From positions 1 to 64,000 of the forward strand of contig MPUH01000236.1 in NCBI GenBank assembly GCA_001970955.1: a stretch of 64,000 nucleotides of DNA, in the 5' to 3' direction. The first letter of the stretch is position 1. Each line of letters starts with the position of its first letter. A model generated the notes under the pieces. That model had not been told where the DNA came from and did no database searches. It was given only the letters and a program-made list of their open reading frames with translations. The translations under genes and the position numbers were made by a program. Positions 41,236-49,429 of this stretch are shown one piece after another. The DNA comes from Stentor coeruleus (taxonomy: Eukaryota; Ciliophora; Heterotrichea; Heterotrichida; Stentoridae).

Positions 41236-42525
41236 CTAAGCATTATCTACCTTATTCTCTTCATTAAAACTATTTTCTTTCATAGGGGAGTTAGGAAACA
41301 TTATATTGCCTAAAGTTAAATCAACAACTTTTTCTGCCATGGACGTGTCAAGTTTATTTTCATCTGCAATTTCATCCCTTCGCCAATAAATAACCGTAAA
41401 AATCCCAGCCATTGGGATTGTAAAAAACTGACTTGCCACAGCCAGTCCAGGTCCATTTTCAGCACATAAATCGCAATCACTAAACTTTGCTTCTGTAATC
41501 CCAAACCATACAGCTGTAGCCAACATATTACAAAACATCGCAGCTATTGGGTATATAAAATTCAATATAGGTAAACCATATTTTCTCCCTTTAATCGAAG
41601 CAGTTAATGACTGGGCAAAAAGTATCAAGAAAATAACTGTTATACCTTGAAGTATTAAATAACTCTGTGAACCTTTTGATAAGCTGTGATATAAATCGCA
41701 ATCAGCGCTTTCACTGTCTATTTCGCATTCGCGTCCTGATAGACATTGCCATCCAAGGTCATCAACATCATCACAATTCTCACAACGAAGTAATCCACCT
41801 CGACGAGATACTTTACTGATCCATAAATTTGTTGTTGTGCTGGCCATGATTAAAATATAAGAAAGACCAAGAAGGGCAAAGACGATATATGCCCAGATTT
41901 TCCCGGGGATCCAGAAAATTTTCTTGAAACTCACAGTATGGCCAATATGTAGAACTGGATGTTTTCTGTATAAGTAGAATATATAGCTTAAAGTTAGGGA
42001 GATGAGGAATATATTGGCTATAGATAGTCTTGGTCCATCTAAAGCACAGATATCGGGTGTTGAATAAATGTTGTTAGTTTTATCACAGCCGGTCCATTTT
42101 GCCCCACTTTTTCCTATCCAAATACATATGCCAATTAGATGAAAGACTAATATTAATATGCCGTTGATATAGAAATTCCAAGAGGAACCAAATTCTCCGT
42201 GAACAGCTAAGATTGCAATTTTTTCAAGCATTAATATTCCCATGAGCAATGAGGCAACTTCTAAGACCATAAACCCAAAACCAGCTGAATATAGATTTTT
42301 ATATACTTGACAAAGCCCTAGGTCTGAATCTTGGCTACATATTGATCGGGCAAAACATTCGAAATTCCAGTTGGTGTAGAGCTTGTCACAATCTGTGCAA
42401 GTCGCTAAGGCCATAACGTCTTTAGTGTTGATTTCTGACCAGGTTTTCAATGAAAGTGTTATGATTATGAGCATTAGGTTTAGTAAAAGAAGAAGAGTTG
42501 CGGTTAGAATCCAAAGTAACTTCAT
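41236..42525 (-). CDS. Duplicated four-helix membrane protein
   Basis: A 429-residue protein with eight predicted membrane helices in two homologous halves (about 1-190 and 210-390). Each half has a first helix, an extracellular loop with a Trp and a Cys-pair motif (CTDCDKLY... and CENCDDVD..., then CFARSICSQDSDLGLC and CLSGRECEIDSESADC), three more helices, and a GP element (ALDGPRLSIAN, AENGPGLAVAS). The topology recalls claudin/PMP22-type tetraspans, but no family motif is secure. The cytosolic tail is acidic. A decayed copy of part of the second half lies just upstream (42862-43081). Function unknown. Confidence 0.75.
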   Translation of the reverse strand: MKLLWILTATLLLLLNLMLIIITLSLKTWSEINTKDVMALATCTDCDKLYTNWNFECFARSICSQDSDLGLCQVYKNLYSAGFGFMVLEVASLLMGILMLEKIAILAVHGEFGSSWNFYINGILILVFHLIGICIWIGKSGAKWTGCDKTNNIYSTPDICALDGPRLSIANIFLISLTLSYIFYLYRKHPVLHIGHTVSFKKIFWIPGKIWAYIVFALLGLSYILIMASTTTNLWISKVSRRGGLLRCENCDDVDDLGWQCLSGRECEIDSESADCDLYHSLSKGSQSYLILQGITVIFLILFAQSLTASIKGRKYGLPILNFIYPIAAMFCNMLATAVWFGITEAKFSDCDLCAENGPGLAVASQFFTIPMAGIFTVIYWRRDEIADENKLDTSMAEKVVDLTLGNIMFPNSPMKENSFNEENKVDNA

Positions 42526-42861
42526 TATTATAATGCTTTATATGATGTGATAAATGGTTTAGATAGAGTTTTAGGTTTTTTGTTATGTTTTATTAAGAGG
42601 AAATTTGAAGTGTTAGATTAAGATATAGAAGAATATATGGATTTTAGAATTGGAATTACTGTTTTTGTATTTGAAAATATAGGTAGGAATGATGAAATAA
42701 TTTTTTTAATATATATTTTCATTAGAATAGAAGGAGATTGATTTTTGTAGGATTTTGTGTTTTAGGCAAAAGCTAGATGGGAATTGTTGTTATTTAATTT
42801 TAATGAGCAGGCAAAGGTAGAGTAAAGGAAATTTTCTGAATAAATAGGAAAGAGTATGAAG

Positions 42862-43081
42862 GTGTGATATAAATCGCAATCAGCGCTTTCACTTTATTTC
42901 GAATTTGAGTCCTGATAGACATTGTTATCTAAGGTCATTAATTAACATCATCACAATTCTTACAAAGAAGTAATTTATCTCAACGAAAAACTTTGCTGGC
43001 TATGATTAAAATATAGGAAAGACCAAGAAGGGCAAAGACAATATATATGCAAATTTTTCCTGGAACCAAAAAAGTTTCTTG
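42862..43081 (-). pseudogene. Decayed partial copy of the adjacent membrane-protein gene
   Basis: Bases 42862-43081 align with 41684-41930 of the neighbouring gene in the same orientation: for example tgtgatataaatcgcaatca and aagaccaagaagggcaaaga are shared exactly. The copy carries many substitutions, a deletion of about 24 bases and small indels, so it cannot encode the protein. It covers part of the second four-helix unit only. Confidence 0.85.
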
Positions 43082-43159
43082 CTGCCTATCAAAAATAATC
43101 TTATCTGCAAGCTTATAAGCTTTAGTGTATAGACAACTTTACTGATTTTTTATATTTTT

Positions 43160-43400
43160 ATATGGAAAAATTATCAACACAAACTTTAGATGAAAGTATT
43201 TTTATGCCGCTAATTCTCTTTAAGTATCATAAAGAAACTATTAGTCTTTAAAATGAAATATATTGCCAATCAAAAAACTCTTAAAAAACCCAAAGACTCT
43301 TGATATGTTTAAACAAGAAGATTAATTTTTTGACATAAGTCTTTCTAGAGAAATTCTCATTTATTTATTATACTATAGACAAAATCCATTAGACAATAAG
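43160..43400 (+). pseudogene. Possible coding relic
   Basis: An ATG frame reads MEKLSTQTLDESIFMPLILF then continues with several stops. Protein-like text also appears near 43590 (GRYKHWVYVDDYNNLRENVY). Family not recognised; could be chance. Confidence 0.22.
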
Positions 43401-43820
43401 TATTTGAAAAAGAGCTTTCAGATAAAAGTGTAGAGTATTGAGATTTATTGTTGAGACAAAGTTTTTTCATCCTTAAGATGATAGCTAATACTTAATTAAC
43501 ACTTTAGAGAAGTCTATTGGTTTAAGATGTTTTGTAAGAAAATCTTAGAATTTTTTGATTATATTTCTATTAAGTGTTTAAAACAATATTTTTTTAGGAA
43601 GATACAAACATTGGGTGTATGTTGATGATTACAATAATTTAAGGGAAAATGTATATTTAAGTCTATGAAGATTATAAAGTTTTATAATAACCTCCTTTAT
43701 ATTATTATTAAGACAATAAAATCTTCAATCTTTCAGTTTACTCTTAGGGAAAAAATATGCATACATCAACTTTATGCTAATATTTAATATACTAATTTAA
43801 TGCTTGATAACAGCTAATAT

Positions 43821-44687
43821 ATGGATCATAGTAAAGAAACCCTATCTTTAGAAGTACTCTATGCAGAATCTGAAAAAAATCCAATCATATCCCCAATCAC
43901 CACTTCCGAACTAAGTAGTTGGATTTATATAAAATATCCTTCATCAAAAACCTCAGAAATCCCATCCGAAGTACCAAAAATCCCATCACCCACCCTAACA
44001 TTATTATCATCACCTCCAAAAACCATGCACTTAAGGAAAAACCATCTAACATTCCCAAGTCCAAAATTCAGCACAATAAAAACCCCTAAAAAAGCTTCAT
44101 CACCAATATCATTCCAACATAAAATATCTGATATTAACTTAAATAACACAGAAAATAATCTCTCAAAAACTCATAAACTCTCTTATGATATGATAAAAAT
44201 AGACAAATCAAAAAATCAACCAAAGTCTATAGAAAATAAAGTATATAAAAAACGTAATTTGACTGAAATAGATGAATTGGCACAAAAGATTATAATGCCT
44301 GAAGTCCCACTGATGACTAAATATGTTAATCATTTGAATAATAATATTGCAAAAAGGTATAAAGTTAAAAAACATAAGAATGAAAAAGTCTTAACACCTG
44401 CTAAACAGAAAATTTATATAAAAAAAGTGATAAAATTGATGTCTTTTTTAGATGAGAAAAATAAAAAACATGATATTTCGGATGGGTTGCTTGAGATTAT
44501 TAGGGAAAGTAGGTCTTCAAGTCCAAATGCTAGAGTTTCAACATCTGGGTGGCAGAATAAACGCCCGATATATACGGCGAGGACTTTAGAAGAATTACTA
44601 CTTAATTCGAAATTGCCGGACATTAGATCAAACAGCTTTAAACTTAAGAGCAAAAAGAATTATAGGATAAGTACTGGAATAATATAA
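43821..44687 (+). CDS. Basic, probably disordered orphan protein
   Basis: A 288-residue protein rich in Ser, Pro, Lys and Asn with no recognisable domain. It has several proline-directed phosphorylation-like sites (SPITTSE, SSPPKT, FPSPKF, IKTPKK). A short helical part lies at about 140-225 (LTEIDELAQKIIMPEVPL, QKIYIKKVIKLMSFLDEKN), followed by a basic tail. It has an ATG at 43821 and reads without introns, with typical codon use, so I take it as a real gene. Function unknown. Confidence 0.6.
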   Translation: MDHSKETLSLEVLYAESEKNPIISPITTSELSSWIYIKYPSSKTSEIPSEVPKIPSPTLTLLSSPPKTMHLRKNHLTFPSPKFSTIKTPKKASSPISFQHKISDINLNNTENNLSKTHKLSYDMIKIDKSKNQPKSIENKVYKKRNLTEIDELAQKIIMPEVPLMTKYVNHLNNNIAKRYKVKKHKNEKVLTPAKQKIYIKKVIKLMSFLDEKNKKHDISDGLLEIIRESRSSSPNARVSTSGWQNKRPIYTARTLEELLLNSKLPDIRSNSFKLKSKKNYRISTGII

Positions 44688-44999
44688 ATAATTAGTTTTA
44701 TATGGTTATAATTCCCAAAAGGTAAAATTCCAAACAAATTATAAATACCCAAATCCATCCAAAACCTTCTTTAAAACAAATGGGAATTTCATACTTTATC
44801 AACTATCCTAATACTCCTTACAATAAAAACCCTACAAAAGCCTATCCTTATACTTCAAAACATAAAAAAAATCTAAACTCAAAAATNCCTTACAATAAAA
44901 AACCCTTTAAAAACTATCCTTATACTTCTTACAATAAAAACCCTACAAAAGCCTATCCTTATACTTCAAAACATAAAAAAAATCTAAACTCAAAAATAA
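44688..44999. repeat. Minisatellite-like repeat with N at 44887
   Basis: A unit beginning ccttacaataaaaaccctac and ending aatctaaactcaaaaat occupies 44816-44886. It recurs after the N: a partial variant copy at 44888-44930 is followed by a full copy to 44996. The extra partial copy means the two sides differ in repeat number, so this may be a real variable repeat as well as an unmerged overlap. It forms the 5' flank of the gene at 45000 and is almost G-free. Confidence 0.7.
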
Positions 45000-45728
45000 A
45001 TGAAATTCCCATTTTACGCAACTAACCAGCGAGATAGAGTACAAATCCACCTAAGACTTGAGCACTTTCTCCTTTATTGGCCAATTGCAACACTTATATC
45101 CCTCATCATAGTAATATCAACAAGTTGTGTTTATACATTTTCCTGTTCAGAATTCTTACCAACAGTATCTTACTTAGCAGCTTATAATGGTTATGATAGG
45201 ATTATTGTATTTATAGTAACAGCTCAAATAATCCCACTTTTGATATTTTTTATGTCAGCATCAGTTTTATATTTTGATTATTATGATTGCATAGATAGAT
45301 TCACTTTGAAGATTATAGGAGTATTTACATCTTTAGCTTTACCTGCAGTTGTTGTTATGGATGAAGTTAATTCAAGTTATTATTTCCCTTTTGACAAAAT
45401 ACACACGATATCTTTGTCTGGGGTTGTTGTAGCTTTAGCTGTTTGGATGGGATTTTCTTTAGAATGGGTATGGAAATCACATAAAAAAACTCCTAGTCCA
45501 TATACAAAGTTTGTAATTGGTTATGTTATCTTGTGCTTATTCAGCCTTTATGATAGTTATAGAGAATGGAAAACTGCAGAAGGTCCTAATGATTATATAA
45601 AATTAGCTATAAAGGAATATATAACTATAGGCTTATTGGCGTTTTTACCAAGAATATATTGCTTAGTATTATCAAAAGTTCAAGTTTCTTTCGGTCAGAT
45701 AATTAAAGCAAGCGAGTTAGATAGTTAA
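45000..45728 (+). CDS. FRAG1/DRAM/SFK1-like membrane protein
   Basis: A 242-residue protein with six predicted membrane helices. The layout fits the Frag1/DRAM/Sfk1 family (PGAP2, DRAM): a first helix, a lumenal segment with FLPTVSYLAAYNGYDRIIVF, further helices, and a lumenal FDKIHTISLSGVVV before helix four. Members act in GPI-anchor lipid remodelling or lysosomal membrane function. The assignment rests on topology and the PTVSY element, not on catalytic residues, so it is moderate. The ATG follows directly on the repeat region; no alternative start. Confidence 0.5.
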   Translation: MKFPFYATNQRDRVQIHLRLEHFLLYWPIATLISLIIVISTSCVYTFSCSEFLPTVSYLAAYNGYDRIIVFIVTAQIIPLLIFFMSASVLYFDYYDCIDRFTLKIIGVFTSLALPAVVVMDEVNSSYYFPFDKIHTISLSGVVVALAVWMGFSLEWVWKSHKKTPSPYTKFVIGYVILCLFSLYDSYREWKTAEGPNDYIKLAIKEYITIGLLAFLPRIYCLVLSKVQVSFGQIIKASELDS

Positions 45729-46422
45729 TATAAAAATTATCACTTATATCAAATAGTTAGATCTAAATATGTTTTTAATACTAAATCAACTTTATATACT
45801 CTGTAACTAAAATCTTAAGTTTTATTATCTCGATTTTCAGCTCTATGATAATCAATTTTACAATAACCTTTGCTCTTTCATACTCTCCTCATCTATTTTT
45901 ATTTATCTTATTACAAACCCCCTATCTTTATATTTCTGCAATATATAAACTTAATCATCAAAAACATATAAATTATTAAATATACCTTGAATTGTAAGGC
46001 TGATTCTGCAGTTTTCAATGATAAAATTATATATGCAAAAGGGAGAATAAAATGTTGTTTAATTTTTATGCAGCAATTTTAGTAATGTATAAATTCTTCA
46101 AATAATCTCTATATTATCTGCAATAATTTCATTTAAAGATTAGAACTCAAGCTTTAAAATTATGATTTTACATAAAAGTACTTCTTTAGTAGATTAAATA
46201 TTCATCATATTATATAAAATTAATCTGTTACATTAAAAAATCATTAATCATCTCTTGAAAATTTGATAATCAAGACTTAAAAAAGACTTTATCACTTTAA
46301 TAACTTAAATTTTAGATTTTTTTTGATAACATATTTGACCTAATAATTTGAATTATTATCAGCATAGCTCTAAATATCTTTATATTATAAGCTATATAAT
46401 CAGTATAAATATTACAGTTAAA
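45729..46422. other. Spacer, no feature seen
   Basis: AT-rich interval between two plus-strand genes; no gene, RNA or repeat recognised. Confidence 0.5.
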
Positions 46423-47121
46423 ATGTCAAAGAAACCCTATATGAGGTCTAGAGTACTAACAAAAGATTCTCGTCATGATACAAACATATCTTCAATCGAT
46501 AATTCTTTTTTAAACGAAACGAGTTTTAATAGCGATGTTGATATTGAAATTAGAGAAGAAATCGAAAAAAAGTTCAAAAAATCATTAGTAAACGCAAAAT
46601 ACGTCTTTCCTCGCAGAGACCCAACTGAAAACAAAACCAAAAAATCCCCAGTAAAACCAAAAACACAAGTCAAGCAAAAACTCATGATGGAAAAGTCTTT
46701 ACCAACAATGCACAAAATGACGAAATCCACACAAGAATCAACAGGAATCCTAACAAATTTAATCTCTACAAAGAAAATCCATCGTGTAAGTTCTTCAATA
46801 CGTAAAACCAAAGACCCCAAAATCAAAACTTCTAAGCCAGGTAGGACTAGTCCTGTTAAAATTCCATCTCACGTCAGATCATCAAGTCAAAATGGAAACA
46901 GATCAAAAACTCCAGTTTATTTACGTAAAGAAAAATCTTTAGAACCATCTTCTAAGTATTTTTTATATAGACATCGAAGGACTACAAGTAGTAAAAGGAA
47001 TTTTCATGAGAATACTATTGTTAGACCTAAATCAGTGATGAAAAAACCGGGACATATATATACGTCTTCAATGGAATGTGTTATACCTAGTGCTATTATA
47101 AAAAGTGTGTCTTATTACTAA
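46423..47121 (+). CDS. Basic, probably disordered orphan protein
   Basis: The first ATG is at 46423 (MSKKPYMRSRVL), giving 232 residues; the longer upstream frame has only TTG and includes low-complexity untranslated sequence. The protein is rich in Lys, Ser, Thr and Pro with repeated SP/TP-type sites (KKSPVKPK, GRTSPVKIPS, RSKTPVYLRK) and no domain. Such basic phospho-site-rich proteins often bind microtubules or nucleic acid, but that is inference only. Confidence 0.6.
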   Translation: MSKKPYMRSRVLTKDSRHDTNISSIDNSFLNETSFNSDVDIEIREEIEKKFKKSLVNAKYVFPRRDPTENKTKKSPVKPKTQVKQKLMMEKSLPTMHKMTKSTQESTGILTNLISTKKIHRVSSSIRKTKDPKIKTSKPGRTSPVKIPSHVRSSSQNGNRSKTPVYLRKEKSLEPSSKYFLYRHRRTTSSKRNFHENTIVRPKSVMKKPGHIYTSSMECVIPSAIIKSVSYY

Positions 47122-47855
47122 TAATTACAAGAGTTTTATTAGGTTTTGTAGTAAAAAGATTAGTATTTTTTTTTGGTATATAGTAAAGGGTTTAATTTTT
47201 TTAAAGGCTTAGTTGGAATAGGATTTTTTTTTTGTAGGATTTAAAAAGATATTTATATGAGGATTTTATAAGTTTTGTCATTTTATCAAGTCTGTTTTGG
47301 GATTGTAAGACTGATGATTTAGATTGTTTTTTGTTTGTATGAAATTAGTGTGTTGGAAAGTATTTGTAATTAAAAAGTTATTTATAAGATATTTCAGCAG
47401 TGGAAAAATTTTGAAATAGAGGTTGTCGAAATAAAAAAAGTCTTGAATTTTGTGATTGATAGTTTTTGCGATGAAAGTTTTGATTAATACAAAAAAATTG
47501 TATGTTTTATACGAAAAAGATAAATTTGAGTTTATAGTTTTATAAGGATTTATTATTAGATATCGCATTGATTAAGGTTTTTGTTGAGTATTTATTAAAT
47601 TTCCAAATGCTAGTTTATACCATACAAACTTTTCATAAACTATTTCCACACAACCCTTTAAACTTATAACAAACTCTCAATATAAACAGTTATAAACAAA
47701 ATCATTAATCTCAAGAATTACTAAAATTCTAAACCTTTTACATGTAAAATAATATTTACTAAACCTTCTGATCACAAAAAAATTAGCTTTTGCCAATAAT
47801 TTTTCTATAAAGATTGATTCATATAAACTTCTTATTAACATAAAAGTATAAGAAT
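47122..47855. other. Spacer with skew switch
   Basis: T/G-rich and C-poor to about 47590, then C-rich and G-poor up to the next start. A 96-codon minus-strand frame at 47278-47568 is explained by this skew, since C-poor + strand rarely encodes minus-strand TAG or TGA. No gene. Confidence 0.55.
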
Positions 47856-49064
47856 ATGAAAAAATATGAGGATGAGTCTGATTTTGAGTTTTGGGTAGAT
47901 TTTGATAAAGATCACGACATAGAAACTGGAGGAAGTTTACTTAGTGTGCCTAAATCCGGATTGGGAAACAGTAAAAGATTTGATATAAAAGAAAATACAC
48001 TTAAAAGCCCAATTGGTAGTCAAGCATGGACTAGAGAATACTTTGAAGATAAACTTCTTAGACTTAGACAATCTCAAGAACCAGAAATTATCAGTAGCAC
48101 AATCAAAGCAACTAATCAAGTAAAAAGACTTTATGATGAGCGCATTGAAGATATGAAATTTAAGTCATTTAAAGATGTAAGTATGCTTGTATCAGAATTT
48201 ACAAAACTTAAACAAATTCTAGTCAGCAGAGATAGTTATATCAAATTTTTATTACAATTACTTGCTGATGCTTCTTTATATTTCACTGAAAGCAATATAT
48301 CATCAATGAAAAAAAAAATTCAACCAAGATATAGTCCAGTATTAGATTTGGAAAAACAGACATTATCAGATGAGATAGTAAATTTACGTGATCAGAATCT
48401 TCATCTTAAAGATATATGCTATTTATTACAAAAAGACTATGATCTTGCTATTTATCAAATAAAATTACATAAAGATGAAATTGAAGGGCAAAAGAAAAAA
48501 TATGATGAAGAAATTAAAAAACTTAAAGATATAATTTCAAGTAAAGATAAACAGATTTTTGAAGATAAATCTCGGCATTCTAATGAGTAATTCAAATATA
48601 GGATTGAAAATATTAAAAGTTTGTATAATAAAGAAATTGAAGCACGAGATGAGATACAAAGTCGGCAAGGTGTGTTTATTGGACAACTTCAAGATGAGAT
48701 AAAGAATGCGAAAATTGTTTTCCAAAACAAGCATGTACGTCAGAAATATTATAGTTCACTTAAAGAATATCAAGAAGATATGGATAAAAAAGCAAAGTGG
48801 CTTAGTACTAAAGCTTCAGCAAAAACAACAATTAATCAAAGGACTGAAAGTGTTTGTAAACGAAAATCTGTAAGTAGTGCAAAAAGGTCAACAGTTTACG
48901 ACAGTATGGCTTTAGAAAAAGGAAATCGTATGAATACTACTTTTATGAATAACGGAGGGCATTTTTTTACAGGAAAAATGAGTTCAAGCATTTTCAACAC
49001 TTTTGATCATTATCAACGCCCTAGTACTCCTTCTAATAGAAGACATACATCAAATAATTTATAA
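47856..49064 (+). CDS. Coiled-coil protein, unidentified
   Basis: Two exons (47856-48586 and 48602-49064) give about 397 residues. The N-terminus is acidic (MKKYEDESDFEFWVDFDKDHD), followed by a helical region about 55-325 with coiled-coil heptads (LHKDEIEGQKKKYDEEIKKL) that continues across the intron (NEIENIKSLYNKEIEARDEI). The C-terminus is basic and Ser/Thr-rich. No known family. The splice is supported by uninterrupted helix on both sides. Confidence 0.75.
48587..48601 (+). other. 15-nt intron
   Basis: GTAATTCAAATATAG, phase 2; retention gives GAG TAA. Splicing joins RHSNE to IENIKSLYN within the coiled coil. Confidence 0.9.
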
Positions 49065-49429
49065 GATGTGAAATATAATAATTGGAAAAAATTTAAAGAT
49101 TTTTATTATTATAACCTAATCTATTATTTAATGTAATATAAGGTTTTATGATATTATAATGTTTTTAGAATATTATAATCAATGTTTAAGTTGTGTTTTT
49201 TATTAGTCTAAGATTTATTCTTTTGAATAAAAAATTTCTTAGTAATATCAGGCTAATTAGCTACTATAAAATACTAAATCAAAATATCTATATACTATTA
49301 ACTTTTCCATATCCCTAAACCTTGTTCTTCTAACAAAATCCATTCGATTTCCAAAGTGATTTCTCAACACTTTTATTTTGATTATTTACCCCATCCAATA
49401 TTCCCAAGCTATTAATATTTAGTTTATAA
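49065..49429. other. Spacer, no feature seen
   Basis: Between two plus-strand genes. The last 170 bases are C-rich and G-poor, the usual 5' flank. No discrete element recognised. Confidence 0.5.

Larger units (their letters stand above)
42526..43820. other. 1.3-kb spacer with pseudogene debris
   Basis: The first 330 bases are G over C on the + strand, the 5' flank of the minus-strand gene. Then comes the decayed copy at 42862-43081, then AT-rich sequence with a possible relic at 43160-43400. No intact gene. Confidence 0.55.

Noticed and set aside
44780-45025. 81-codon Tyr/Lys/Pro-rich repeat frame
   Set aside because: It is translation of the minisatellite including an N and overlaps the start of the gene at 45000 in another frame.
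46348-46422. TTG start extending the basic orphan protein by 25 codons
   Set aside because: Low-complexity Ile/Tyr-rich leader with no ATG; ATG at 46423 fits.
47278-47568. 96-codon minus-strand frame
   Set aside because: The + strand is C-poor here, so minus-strand TAG and TGA are rare by composition; the product is Asn/Ile/Lys/Phe low complexity.
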